Positions 38,915-47,635 of a DNA stretch of 64,000 nucleotides are shown here, in pieces. Where the stretch lies: contig NZ_FRCB01000002.1 of the NCBI RefSeq assembly GCF_900142765.1, positions 372,001 to 436,000 of the forward strand, read 5' to 3'. Position numbers and translations under genes: made by a program. Position 1 is the first letter of the stretch. Each line of letters opens with the position of its first letter. Below the pieces are notes generated by a model. It was given only the letters and a program-made list of their open reading frames with translations, did not search any database and had not been told where the DNA came from. This DNA comes from Roseovarius litoreus. Lineage in GTDB: Bacteria > Pseudomonadota > Alphaproteobacteria > Rhodobacterales > Rhodobacteraceae.

Positions 38915-40024
38915 ATGACCAAGGCAGTCTTTCTGTATGGTCCTCTGGCCTGGCGGCCCTTGCTCACCTGCATAACCGGGCAGGAGGCGGGCGCGTTTGT
39001 GCCGGATATATTACCCGATCACGGCTTGGGGGAGGCTGCGGCGCCGGTCTTTTCCGTGGCGTTTCGAAAAGCCGATGCCACGCTGGACGGGGTGGTGGTC
39101 ACGGATATTTCCGCCGATGCGTTCGAGCGGTTGGTGTTTTTTGCACAGGCTCTCGGGCTTGAGTGCAAGGATGTGATCCTCGGATCGGGTCGGGAGGCCG
39201 TGAGCGTCGTTGCGTCGGAAGGATCGGACCTTGCGCCCATGGATCTGTCCGACTGGCAGAGGGATTTCGGTGATCTCGCACTCGAGGCTTGTCGCGAAGC
39301 GATGGGCTATTACGGGAGCGTCACGACGGATGGGCTTGCTTGGCGCATGCCGATGATCCTGTCGCGGGCCGCCGCGCGTCAGGCAGCACAAATCGGCAAA
39401 CCGGCGGATATGCGCAGCACGACACCGGCCGCGCAAGTCGAATGCATCCGCCGTCACACGCCGCATCAGGGCTATTTCCTGACGCGCGAATACCGGTTGC
39501 GCTATCCCGGCTTTGACGGAGGGGCAAGCCCGCTGGTGGATCGCGAAGTGTTTGTCGCGACAGATGCGGCGATCGTCTTGCCTTATGATCCGGTGCATGA
39601 CCGCGTGCTGCTGGTCGAACAGTTCCGGATGGGGCCATACGGGCGAGGCGATCCGCGTCCCTGGATGCTGGAGCCGGTGGCCGGCCGTGTGGATGCCGGC
39701 GAGACGCCCGAACAGACCGCCCGCCGCGAATGCGTCGAAGAGGCGGGGCTGGACCTGCGTGAATTGGAGCTGATTTCAAGGCATTATTGCACGCCCGGCA
39801 CCTCGACTGAGTATTTCCACCTCTATCTTGGGCTGTGCGATCTGCCCCAAGCCGGTCATGGGCTTGGCGGGCTGGCAAGTGAAAACGAGGATATACGCAC
39901 GCATGTGATATCCTATGATCGCGCCATGTCGCTGCTCGACACGGGCGAGGCCGATAACGGCCCGCTTGTTCTGGCGCTGATGTGGTTGTCTCGCGAGCGT
40001 GAGCGCTTGCGTTCCGCGGCTTGA
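38915..40024 (+). CDS. trgB: TrgB: gamma-glutamylcyclotransferase-like plus NUDIX hydrolase
   Basis: 369-residue two-domain protein. The N-terminal part (MTKAVFLYGPLAWRPLL, about 1-150) resembles an AIG2/GGCT fold. The C-terminal part is an ADP-ribose pyrophosphatase-like NUDIX domain whose box GRVDAGETPEQTARRECVEE (about 262-285) is complete. It would hydrolyse a nucleoside-diphosphate-linked substrate. It starts one base after trgA. Its role in tellurite resistance is established genetically in R. sphaeroides, not mechanistically. Confidence 0.88.
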   Translation: MTKAVFLYGPLAWRPLLTCITGQEAGAFVPDILPDHGLGEAAAPVFSVAFRKADATLDGVVVTDISADAFERLVFFAQALGLECKDVILGSGREAVSVVASEGSDLAPMDLSDWQRDFGDLALEACREAMGYYGSVTTDGLAWRMPMILSRAAARQAAQIGKPADMRSTTPAAQVECIRRHTPHQGYFLTREYRLRYPGFDGGASPLVDREVFVATDAAIVLPYDPVHDRVLLVEQFRMGPYGRGDPRPWMLEPVAGRVDAGETPEQTARRECVEEAGLDLRELELISRHYCTPGTSTEYFHLYLGLCDLPQAGHGLGGLASENEDIRTHVISYDRAMSLLDTGEADNGPLVLALMWLSRERERLRSAA

Positions 40025-40079
40025 GTTCCAGTGCTTCGGGGTCTAAGTCTGATCGGAACCTGACAAAAGGAGCCCGTCG

Positions 40080-41111
40080 ATGCGAATTGCAAAGGATCTG
40101 GCCGATGCGGTCGGCAACACCCCTCTGATCCGGCTGAGACGGGCCAGCGAGGCAACGGGGTGTGAGATTCTGGGCAAGGCGGAATTCATGAATCCCGGTC
40201 AATCGGTCAAGGACCGCGCGGCTTTGTTCATTATCCGCGATGCGATCCGGCGCGGAGAACTGAAGCCGGGCGGCACGATCGTCGAGGGGACAGCCGGCAA
40301 TACCGGGATCGGGCTGGCGCTGGTGGGCGCATCACTCGGGTTCAAGACGGTGATCGTGATCCCGGAGACCCAAAGTCAGGAAAAGAAGGACATGCTGCGT
40401 CTGGCCGGGGCAGATCTGGTCCAGGTGCCTGCGGCGCCGTATTCAAATCCCAATAATTTTGTTCGATATTCCGAGCGTTTGGCGAAAGAACTTGCAAAAA
40501 CCGAACCCAATGGGGCGATTTGGGCCAATCAGTTCGACAATGTTGCAAATCGTCAGGCCCATATCGAAGGAACCGGGCCGGAAATCTGGGAACAGACCGG
40601 CGGAAAGGTCGATGGCTTCTGCTGTGCCGTGGGATCGGGCGGCACATTGGCGGGTGTCGGCATGGCGCTGCAACCCAAGGGGGTCAAGATCGGGCTGGCG
40701 GATCCGATGGGAGCAAAGCTTTATTCCTATTACACGACTGGCGCCCTGGAGGGCGAGGGCAGTTCGATCGCCGAAGGGATCGGACAGGTGCGGATCACCC
40801 GCAACCTCGAAGGATTCACACCTGATTTCGCCTGTCAGGTGCCCGATGAGGAAGGCCTGCCCATCGTGTTCGATCTTTTGGAACACGAGGGTCTGTGCAT
40901 GGGCGCATCGAGCGGCATCAACATCGCAGGCGCCATGCGCATGGCGCGCGAAATGGGGCCGGGCCATACCATCGTGACCATCCTGTGCGATTATGGCACG
41001 CGCTATCAATCCAAACTCTTCAACCCGGATTTCCTTAGGGAAAAAGGCCTGCCGACGCCGGACTGGATGATCGAGGCACCGCGCAGCATTCCGGGGGTCT
41101 TTGTCGAGTGA
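40080..41111 (+). CDS. cysK: Cysteine synthase A (O-acetylserine sulfhydrylase)
   Basis: Makes cysteine from O-acetylserine and sulfide. The 343-residue PLP enzyme has the cofactor lysine Lys44 in GQSVKDRA, the asparagine loop in EGTAGNTGIGLA, and the phosphate loop GSGGTLAG. It is somewhat longer than E. coli CysK. Linked to trgAB as in R. sphaeroides, where raised cysteine synthesis helps tellurite resistance. The stop overlaps the next gene (TGATG). Confidence 0.93.
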   Translation: MRIAKDLADAVGNTPLIRLRRASEATGCEILGKAEFMNPGQSVKDRAALFIIRDAIRRGELKPGGTIVEGTAGNTGIGLALVGASLGFKTVIVIPETQSQEKKDMLRLAGADLVQVPAAPYSNPNNFVRYSERLAKELAKTEPNGAIWANQFDNVANRQAHIEGTGPEIWEQTGGKVDGFCCAVGSGGTLAGVGMALQPKGVKIGLADPMGAKLYSYYTTGALEGEGSSIAEGIGQVRITRNLEGFTPDFACQVPDEEGLPIVFDLLEHEGLCMGASSGINIAGAMRMAREMGPGHTIVTILCDYGTRYQSKLFNPDFLREKGLPTPDWMIEAPRSIPGVFVE

Positions 41112-43567
41112 TGCGGCTGCTGCGGACCCTTCTTCTGTTCCTGACGCTCATCATGGCGTCGGGACTTGCGGGTGGGCCGCTGCAATGGGCTGCCAATGCG
41201 CAGCAGCAACAAGCCGAACCGATCGACTATGACGCGTGGGAGCGCACGGCCCTGCGTGCCGAAGAGGCGGTGGAGGCGGAACGCGCCTCGACCCCGGCGC
41301 TTGAAGCGCTGCGCTCGGATTTGGTGACATGGCGGCAAAGGTTCCAGCGCGAGGAAGATGCCAACGCCAACACGATCGCGACCGTCCAGCGACAACTGGA
41401 GGCGCTTGGGCCTGCGCCGGAAGACGGCGGCGAGTCCGCTGAAATCGCACAGGAGCGCGAGCAGCTGACAGCGCGGCTGGCGGAACTGCAGGCCCCCGGC
41501 AAGCGGGCGGAGCTTGCCTATAGCCGCGCGGATGGGCTGATCCGGGGCATTGATCAGATTGTGCGGGATCGCCAGACCGACGAACTTCTGGAATTCGGCC
41601 CATCCCCGGTCAACCCGACGCTTTGGGCGGATGCGGCCAAAGCGTTGATCGAAGGTGGCACGGCACTGGTCAGTGAATTCCGGTCCAACTTGCAAAACCA
41701 GCTCCAGCGCGAGCAGGCCACGGGCCGGCTTCCGGCTTTGGTGACCTTCGGGCTTTTGGGCTTGCTGTTTCTGGTGCGGGGCAGGGCATGGAGCCGCAAA
41801 CTGTCGAACCGCGTCCTGAGTGACGGCCAAACCACCGGTCGCTGGATTATCGGCTTTATGGTGTCGCTTGGCAGTCTGATCGTCCCGCTGATCGGGTTCA
41901 TCATCATCGTGCTGGTCATTCAGGCCTCTGGTCTGACAGGAAACCGGATCAGACAGCTTTTGCAAGAACTTGTGCTGGCGGCAGTCATCTTCATGGCCGC
42001 GCGGTGGCTTGCGACGCGTGTGTTTCCGATGGACGAGATGCGGGGGCTGCCGCTCAACCTGACGTCCGAAGGGCGGCGGGCCGGTCGCTGGTATGGCGCC
42101 TCGCTGGGGCTTGCGACCGCGGTGCTGCATCTGTTCGACGGTATGACGGATGTGTTCGGATGGTCAGCGGCCTCGGCCAATGTCATCCTGTTTCCGATCC
42201 TTGTCACGATGGCGTTCCTGCTGTGGCGTCTGGCCCGTCTGCTGAAGGCTCATGCCGATGCCGGCACCGATGACAGCGGGGAAGAGACTTATCGCACGAA
42301 ATCCACCCGCATATTGGTCAGGATTCTGGTCGTTCTGGCCGTGGTCGCGCCTGTTCTGGCGTTGATCGGCTATTTCGCCCTGGCCAAATTCCTGCTCTTC
42401 CCGTCGGTTTTGTCGCTGATGCTGCTGGCCGGTCTGCTGATCCTGCAACGCGTCGTGGTCGAGCTTTATGCGCTGATCACGGGCAATCTGGAAGGTGCGG
42501 CCGAGTCGCTGATCCCCGTGTTGATCGGTGCGGCTCTGGTGATTTTGTCCATGCCGGTCTTTGCGCTGATCTGGGGCGCGCGTGTGACCGATCTGACCGA
42601 GCTGTGGACGCAGTTCGTGGACGGTGTCTATATCGGTGAGACGCGGCTATCTCCGGTGATCTTCCTGACGCTGGCCGCTGTATTTGCAGTGGGCCTTGTT
42701 GCGACGAGGCTGTTGCAGGCAGCGTTGAAAAATACGGTCCTGCCCAAGACCCGGATCGATATGGGCGGGCGCAATGCCATCGTTTCGGGTGTGGGTTATG
42801 TCGGCATTTTCCTTGCTGCGATCATCGCGATCACCAGTGCTGGCATCGATCTGAGCTCACTGGCCATCGTCGCGGGCGCCTTGTCGGTTGGCATCGGTTT
42901 CGGTCTTCAGAATATCGTCTCCAACTTTGTGGCCGGGATCATTTTGCTGATCGAACGTCCGATTTCCGAGGGCGATTGGATCGAAGTGGGCGGTCAGCAC
43001 GGCTATGTGCGGCATATCTCGGTGCGCTCGACCCGGATCGAAACCTTCGACCGGACCGACGTGATCGTACCGAATGCCGATTTCGTGTCCGGCACGGTGA
43101 CCAACTACACCCGGGGCAATACGGTTGGCCGTGTGATCGTGCCGGTCGGCGTGGCCTATGGCACCGATACCCGCAAGGTCGAGAAAATCCTCCATGAGAT
43201 CGCCGAGGCGCATCCGATGGTGTTGGTCAATCCGGCGCCGGCGGTGGTCTTTCAGGGGTTTGGCGCAAGCTCCATGGATTTCGAGATCCGTGCCATTCTG
43301 CGTGACGTGAACTGGGTGCTCGACGTGAAGTCGGACATGAACCACGAGATCGCCCGGCGCTTTGCCGAGGAAGGGATCGAAATTCCCTATGCGCAGCGCG
43401 ATATCTGGCTGCGCAACCCCGAAGCTCTGCGAGGCGGGGGTGTGGTGTCGGCCCGTGCGCAGCACAAGGACACCAAGGGGTCTCATGAAGCAAGACGCGA
43501 ACATGATGTGTCCGACGATGCCGGCGACGGGGACGCGGACGGGGGTGGGGACGGAGGACCGACATGA
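41111..43567 (+). CDS. MscS-family mechanosensitive channel with DUF3772 domain
   Basis: 818-residue inner-membrane channel that releases solutes on hypo-osmotic shock. It has a signal peptide (MRLLRTLLLFLTLIMASGLA), a periplasmic DUF3772-type coiled region (about 35-200), about ten membrane helices, and the MscS pore and beta domain GFGLQNIVSNFVAGIILL with ERPISEGDWIEV. The C-terminal tail is hydrophilic and ends in an Asp/Gly run (DDAGDGDADGGGDGG). The start is ATG 41111; GTG 41108 is an alternative. The stop overlaps the editing-protein gene by ATGA. Confidence 0.9.
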   Translation: MRLLRTLLLFLTLIMASGLAGGPLQWAANAQQQQAEPIDYDAWERTALRAEEAVEAERASTPALEALRSDLVTWRQRFQREEDANANTIATVQRQLEALGPAPEDGGESAEIAQEREQLTARLAELQAPGKRAELAYSRADGLIRGIDQIVRDRQTDELLEFGPSPVNPTLWADAAKALIEGGTALVSEFRSNLQNQLQREQATGRLPALVTFGLLGLLFLVRGRAWSRKLSNRVLSDGQTTGRWIIGFMVSLGSLIVPLIGFIIIVLVIQASGLTGNRIRQLLQELVLAAVIFMAARWLATRVFPMDEMRGLPLNLTSEGRRAGRWYGASLGLATAVLHLFDGMTDVFGWSAASANVILFPILVTMAFLLWRLARLLKAHADAGTDDSGEETYRTKSTRILVRILVVLAVVAPVLALIGYFALAKFLLFPSVLSLMLLAGLLILQRVVVELYALITGNLEGAAESLIPVLIGAALVILSMPVFALIWGARVTDLTELWTQFVDGVYIGETRLSPVIFLTLAAVFAVGLVATRLLQAALKNTVLPKTRIDMGGRNAIVSGVGYVGIFLAAIIAITSAGIDLSSLAIVAGALSVGIGFGLQNIVSNFVAGIILLIERPISEGDWIEVGGQHGYVRHISVRSTRIETFDRTDVIVPNADFVSGTVTNYTRGNTVGRVIVPVGVAYGTDTRKVEKILHEIAEAHPMVLVNPAPAVVFQGFGASSMDFEIRAILRDVNWVLDVKSDMNHEIARRFAEEGIEIPYAQRDIWLRNPEALRGGGVVSARAQHKDTKGSHEARREHDVSDDAGDGDADGGGDGGPT

Positions 43568-44283
43568 CAACGCCGCTCTTTCTGACGGATCCATATCTTG
43601 CGGATGTCGGCGGTCAGGTCGTTGGACATACCCCGGAGGGCGGGATCATCCTCGATCAAACGATCTTCTATCCGACAGGCGGCGGACAGCCCGGCGACAG
43701 CGGCACGCTGGAATGGGAGGGCGGCCGGCTCGAGGTGGCGACCACGCTCAAGTCCGAGGGGGATGTGATCGTGCTGGTTCCGGCAGAGCCCGAACCCTTG
43801 CCGCCCGAGGGCGCGCACGTGCAGCAGGCGCTCAATTGGCGGCGGCGCTTTGGACATATGCGTGTTCACACGGCGTTGCACCTGTTGTCCGTGGTGATCC
43901 CGCTGCCGGTCACAGGCGGCTCGATTGCCGAGACAAAGGGACGTCTGGATTTCGACATGCCCGAGGCGCCTGAGGATATCGTCGCCATCGAAGCTGCGCT
44001 GAACGATCTTGTTGCGCGTGACCTGCCGGTGACCGAAGATTGGATCACGCAAGAGGATCTTGCGGCGACACCGGGCCTTGTCAAAACCTTGTCGGTCGCG
44101 CCGCCGAAAGGGGCAGGGCGCATCCGGCTGGTGCGGATCGGTCAGGACAGCGATCAGGTCGATCTGCAGCCCTGCGGCGGAACGCATGTCGCAAGCACCG
44201 CGCAGATCGGTTCCTTACGTCTTGGAAAGATGGAAAAGAAGGGCCGCCAGAACCGCCGTGTCTATCTGCATCTGGCTGATTAA
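43564..44283 (+). CDS. Alanyl-tRNA editing protein (AlaX-like deacylase)
   Basis: 239-residue stand-alone version of the AlaRS editing domain, which hydrolyses mischarged Ser-tRNA(Ala) (and Gly-tRNA). The four zinc ligands are visible: His102 and His106 in HTALH, Cys204 and His208 in CGGTH. Length fits the AlaX-M type without an AlaRS C-Ala domain. It overlaps the MscS gene by four bases, and tRNA-Ser(GGA) follows 60 bp downstream. Confidence 0.9.
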   Translation: MTTPLFLTDPYLADVGGQVVGHTPEGGIILDQTIFYPTGGGQPGDSGTLEWEGGRLEVATTLKSEGDVIVLVPAEPEPLPPEGAHVQQALNWRRRFGHMRVHTALHLLSVVIPLPVTGGSIAETKGRLDFDMPEAPEDIVAIEAALNDLVARDLPVTEDWITQEDLAATPGLVKTLSVAPPKGAGRIRLVRIGQDSDQVDLQPCGGTHVASTAQIGSLRLGKMEKKGRQNRRVYLHLAD

Positions 44284-44342
44284 GGCGGCGTGTCAGAAAG
44301 CGCTTGAATTGCCGGATAGCCCGGCGTTAAAGAAGGCGCCAC

Positions 44343-44432
44343 GGAGAGGTGGCCGAGTGGTCGAAGGCGCACGCCTGGAACGCGTGTAGGCGGGTAACCG
44401 TCTCCAGGGTTCGAATCCCTGTCTCTCCGCCA
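44343..44432 (+). tRNA. tRNA-Ser(GGA)
   Basis: 90-base type II tRNA with encoded CCA. The acceptor stem pairs GGAGAGG with TCTCTCC, the anticodon stem is CACGC/GCGTG around loop CTGGAAC (anticodon GGA at 44377-44379), a long variable arm is present, and the T arm is AGGGTTCGAATCCCT. It is a common type of integration site; the sequence to its right is accessory in character. Confidence 0.95.
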
Positions 44433-44841
44433 CCCGAACGCCTCTGAAATCCAACTGTCTCTGCTTGATGTTATTGGCGGTCGCGCCGCTCGGTCGGCGC
44501 TGCCGTTCGCCAATGGCAGCCTGCGCTGTGACATCGCGCCGTTACTCAAGCCTGCGCGGGTGCCGACTTCGATCTTGCGGTGAGGGCGTGCATCCCAGAT
44601 CGGCGAAGCGACTGGATGCAGGCTCGCTGCGCTGCGGCCTGACCTGCCATTCGCGATGATTGACAACACCAAGGCTTTCCCCGAAATCGAACGACCCGCT
44701 GCAGTCTTCACCGCAATCCGCGCCGACCGAGGCCTGTCGAAATGCGCCGACCCCGCCGCACATTGAGATGAGCGGGTACGAACACGCTCATCCATCAACA
44801 GGCCGTCCGGTGACGGCCACCTGAGAAGAAGGGCGAAACCG
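44433..44841 (+). other. Gene-free stretch after tRNA-Ser with probable ECF-type promoter
   Basis: About 400 bp with no convincing gene. A TGTCGAAAT motif at 44735-44743 lies about 100 bp before the first YCII gene; TGTCGA is, to my recollection, the -35 element reported for ECF42 sigma factors. A 7-bp hairpin GGCCGTC/GACGGCC with a four-base loop is at 44801-44818, just upstream of the YCII ribosome site. Confidence 0.5.
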
Positions 44842-45201
44842 ATGCACTACATGCTGCAATTCTACGAGAACCCCGAGGAACGGGCGAAGCACCACGATCC
44901 TGCGAGGGTCGACGCCTATTTCGCTGGTTGGTCCGCCTTCATCGGCACGCTTGCGCAGTCCGGGGCCATGGTCAGCGGCAACGGGCTGTTGCCGCCCGAC
45001 ACCGCGACGACGCTGCGCGTCACGAACGGCACGCGGCACGTCGTGGATGGACCTGTCGCTGACAACAAGGAGATTCTGGGCGGCTATGTGATTCTTGACG
45101 TGGCCGATCTTGACGCAGCCCTCGACTGGGCCGCGAAGGTACCCTGCGTGACGGCCGGGTCGGTCGAAATCCGCCCGATCCTGCCGCCCCCCGGCGCCTA
45201 A
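44842..45201 (+). CDS. YCII/DGPF domain protein, copy 1
   Basis: 119-residue cytoplasmic protein of the YCII-related dimeric alpha-beta fold. Visible are MLQFYENPEERA at the start, the DGPF-type motif DGPVADNKE (about 71-79) and ILDVADLDAALDWA. Such DGPF proteins are genomically linked with ECF42 sigma factors, one of which follows in this locus. Enzymatic function unknown. It is followed by a tandem paralogue about 65 % identical by eye. Confidence 0.82.
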   Translation: MHYMLQFYENPEERAKHHDPARVDAYFAGWSAFIGTLAQSGAMVSGNGLLPPDTATTLRVTNGTRHVVDGPVADNKEILGGYVILDVADLDAALDWAAKVPCVTAGSVEIRPILPPPGA

Positions 45202-45296
45202 GTGACGGCGCGCGTCGCGATGCTATCGCTCGCGGCGCGTGGATCCTGTGATACATTGCGATGAAATCTCGTCGCGCGCGCATTCACCCATCAACA

Positions 45297-45312
45297 GCCG
45301 TCTGCGGACGGC
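45297..45312 (+). promoter_or_regulatory. Leader hairpin of YCII copy 2
   Basis: GCCGTC-TGCG-GACGGC hairpin preceded by CATCAACA, ending 19 bases before the ATG. The same sequence and position relative to the gene occur upstream of YCII copy 1 (44801-44818), so the leader was duplicated with the gene or is kept by selection. Confidence 0.55.
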
Positions 45313-45331
45313 CATCCGCCAAGAAAAGGCA

Positions 45332-45697
45332 ATGCATATGCAATACATGCTACAGTTCCGCGAAACCCCCGAGGAGAGGGCCAAACCCAATGACCCCGCG
45401 CAGGCAGGGGCCTATTGGGGTGGCTGGCAGGCCTATATCGGCGCACTCGCACAATCCGGGACCATGATCGGCGGCAACGTGCTGCGCCCGCCCGAGACCG
45501 CGACAACGCTGCGTGTCGAGAACGGCACGCGGCATGTCGTCGATGGTCCGTTCGCCGACACCAAGGAGCAACTGGCGGGGTTTGTCATCCTCGACGTACC
45601 CGACCTTGATGCCGCACTCGAGTGGGCCTCACGGGCGCCCTGCGCAGCGGGCGGGTCGGTGGAGATTCGCCCCGTGCTGCCGCCGCCCGCCTCCTGA
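45332..45697 (+). CDS. YCII/DGPF domain protein, copy 2
   Basis: 121-residue paralogue of the preceding gene, with MQYMLQFRETPEERA, the exact DGPF motif in DGPFADTKE, and FVILDVPDLDAALEWA. Start is at ATG 45332 or two codons later at 45338. The stop overlaps the start of the sigma factor gene by one base (TGATG), so the two are coupled. Function unknown. Confidence 0.83.
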   Translation: MHMQYMLQFRETPEERAKPNDPAQAGAYWGGWQAYIGALAQSGTMIGGNVLRPPETATTLRVENGTRHVVDGPFADTKEQLAGFVILDVPDLDAALEWASRAPCAAGGSVEIRPVLPPPAS

Positions 45698-46935
45698 TGG
45701 ACGAGGCGCGTCGCGATACCGCCGCGCAAGCAACGCTCGCGGCGCGCGAGTCCTACGGGAAGCTGCTCGCGATCCTCGCCGCGCGTACGCGCGACGTGGC
45801 CGCCGCCGAGGATGCGCTGGCTGACGCCTTCGCTGCGGCGCTTGCGCAGTGGCCGCAGGGCGGCGTGCCATCCAACCCGGTCGGCTGGCTTCTGACCGTT
45901 GCGCGGCGCAGCGCAGGCCATGCCGCGGCGCGACGCCAGACCGCCGACCGCAGCCTAGCGATAGTTCAAATGCTTGAGGATGAACGCAACGACCCAGCTT
46001 TGGACGGTTTTGGCGACGACCGGCTGAAGCTTATGTTTGCGTGCACGCATCCGGCGATTGCCGCGGACGCGCAGGCTCCGTTGATGCTTCAGACGGTCTT
46101 GGGCCTCGATGCGGCACGGATCGCCGCAAGCTTTCTGGTCGTGCCCGCCTCGATGGGTCAGCGGCTGGTGCGCGCCAAGCGCCGCATCCGCGATGCCGGA
46201 ATCGCGTTTGTGATTCCCGAGGCGGAAGACATTCCCGAGCGGCTGTCTGCGGTGCTGTCCGCGATCTACGCGGCCTATGGTACGGCCTGGGACGACGTGG
46301 CCGGCGCCGACCCGCGGCTGGCAGGCCTCGCCGATGAGGCGATCTGGCTCGCGCGGCTGACGGTGCAGCTTGCCCCCGACCAGCCCGAGGCGCTTGGCTT
46401 GCTTGCCATGATGCTCCACTGCGAGGCGCGGCGGGCGGCGCGGCGAGGGCCTGATGGCGCCTTCATCCCTCTGCGCGACCAGGACGTCTCCTTGTGGTCG
46501 CGCGACATGATGGCCGAGGCAGAAGCCGCCCTGCGCGCAGCCGCACGCGTGGGCCAGCCGGGGCGGTTCCAGACCGAGGCCGCTATCCAGTCGCTTCACG
46601 CGCAGAGCCGCATGACCGGCGAACGCCTACACGGCCCGCTCGCGCAGCTTTACGACTTGCTCGCCCGGTTCGCCCCCACCACCGGCGTGCTGGTGGCACG
46701 GGCCGTCGCGCTTGCGGAAAATGGCGAGGCGGATGCCGCGCTGTCGCAGCTCGATGCGATCACGGGTGCGGAGACCTATCAGCCGTGGTGGGCGTCGCGC
46801 GCCCGCGTCCTCTGGTTATGCGGCCAAGAGGCAGCCGCCCGCGAGGCCGCTTCCCGCGCGGCCGGTCTCAGCAGCGATCCCGGCATCCGGGGCTTCCTGC
46901 TGACGGGCGGGTATCGCGACGTTCCGCGTCAATAA
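45697..46935 (+). CDS. ECF42-type RNA polymerase sigma factor with C-terminal extension
   Basis: 412-residue sigma factor. Regions sigma-2 (about 20-80, YGKLLAILAARTRDVAAAEDALADAF) and sigma-4 (about 110-170, LDAARIAASFLVVPASMGQRLVRAKRRI) are followed by a long TPR-like C-terminal domain of about 200 residues (WLARLTVQLAPDQPEALGLLAMMLH). That architecture and the coupling with DGPF proteins define the ECF42 group; no anti-sigma gene is present, and the extension is thought to regulate activity. Target promoters probably include its own operon. GC and codon use match the neighbours. Confidence 0.9.
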   Translation: MDEARRDTAAQATLAARESYGKLLAILAARTRDVAAAEDALADAFAAALAQWPQGGVPSNPVGWLLTVARRSAGHAAARRQTADRSLAIVQMLEDERNDPALDGFGDDRLKLMFACTHPAIAADAQAPLMLQTVLGLDAARIAASFLVVPASMGQRLVRAKRRIRDAGIAFVIPEAEDIPERLSAVLSAIYAAYGTAWDDVAGADPRLAGLADEAIWLARLTVQLAPDQPEALGLLAMMLHCEARRAARRGPDGAFIPLRDQDVSLWSRDMMAEAEAALRAAARVGQPGRFQTEAAIQSLHAQSRMTGERLHGPLAQLYDLLARFAPTTGVLVARAVALAENGEADAALSQLDAITGAETYQPWWASRARVLWLCGQEAAAREAASRAAGLSSDPGIRGFLLTGGYRDVPRQ

Positions 46936-47109
46936 AATCCGCTATCGTCGTTCCCTGCTGTCGAAATGACTTGGGCCCGCTCCAAATCCATACATCTTCG
47001 ATGGAAGAGGGAAAGACAAAAGAAAACAAAAACAGATCTTTAGGGTAGAGAAGGTTCGACGTCAGGCCCGTTCCTTCCGCCACTTACCCCTTTGATGCGC
47101 GTTATACCG

Positions 47110-47133
47110 ATCCGGCTGCGGCCGGATTTTTTT
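47110..47133 (+). terminator. Rho-independent terminator after the ECF42 operon
   Basis: 7-bp stem ATCCGGC/GCCGGAT with loop TGCG followed directly by a seven-T run, 175 bp downstream of the sigma factor stop codon. Confidence 0.82.
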
Positions 47134-47260
47134 CCGAGGGTTGTGCGGGAGGGGCGGAATACTGACGCTTCGGTCAACACTGACACAGGCCGTTTCTCAT
47201 TGTCGGATTCTCTGGGTCCCATGACTGCGCCAAATTGGTAGACTCTTGTAGGCTTTTGTA

Positions 47261-47410
47261 ATGGCGGAGTTTTTGTTGACGTATCCAGAAGCTTCGACCC
47301 CCGTCACGTTCGATCATGTTGGATCGAAAATCGACCTCGAGGCAACGGGCTTCGATGGACGGGAACTTCACGAGTTGCTTGCCCATGAGGATGGCGATCC
47401 GAAGAAATAG
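47261..47410 (+). CDS. Possible 49-residue protein
   Basis: Short frame MAEFLLTYPEAS...DPKK, acidic, with no recognised domain, membrane segment or signal. The ribosome site is poor. It may be a remnant of a longer gene or noncoding; the amino acid composition is protein-like (segment GSKIDLEATGFDGRELHELL). Confidence 0.2.
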   Translation: MAEFLLTYPEASTPVTFDHVGSKIDLEATGFDGRELHELLAHEDGDPKK

Positions 47411-47635
47411 GAGACACCATGGCTCCGAGGCCAACCGGTGACGCGACTGGCGGTCCGTGGGTCCTAACTGACTTTGAGGAAAAGTCTAAAAAAGAGATAT
47501 AATCGGTAGGCCCGATATGTGTTCTGAGTCTCTGGTCGTTCTGCGCTGCAAGAGCCGTTCGATCGCGCTTCACACCCCGCGCAGCGCGAAGCATGTACGG
47601 GTCGCACGGGTCGCGTTCCGGTCTATTCAGGCGCG

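Larger units (their letters stand above)
46936..47635 (+). other. 700-bp stretch without a convincing gene
   Basis: Holds an A-rich run (46995-47035), one strong terminator (47110-47133) and two very short frames that cannot be assigned: 47261-47410 (49 residues) and 47419-47502 (27 residues, GGAGA upstream). It separates the ECF42 operon from the IclR-controlled block. The lower GC of parts of it suggests a junction or decayed insertion, but no transposase is recognisable. Confidence 0.5.

Noticed and set aside
44433..47100. Attachment-site repeat of the tRNA-Ser 3' end
   Set aside because: A sequence near 47053 has GGTTCGA and CCGCCAC in the right order, but the bases between do not match the tRNA, so it is not a direct repeat.
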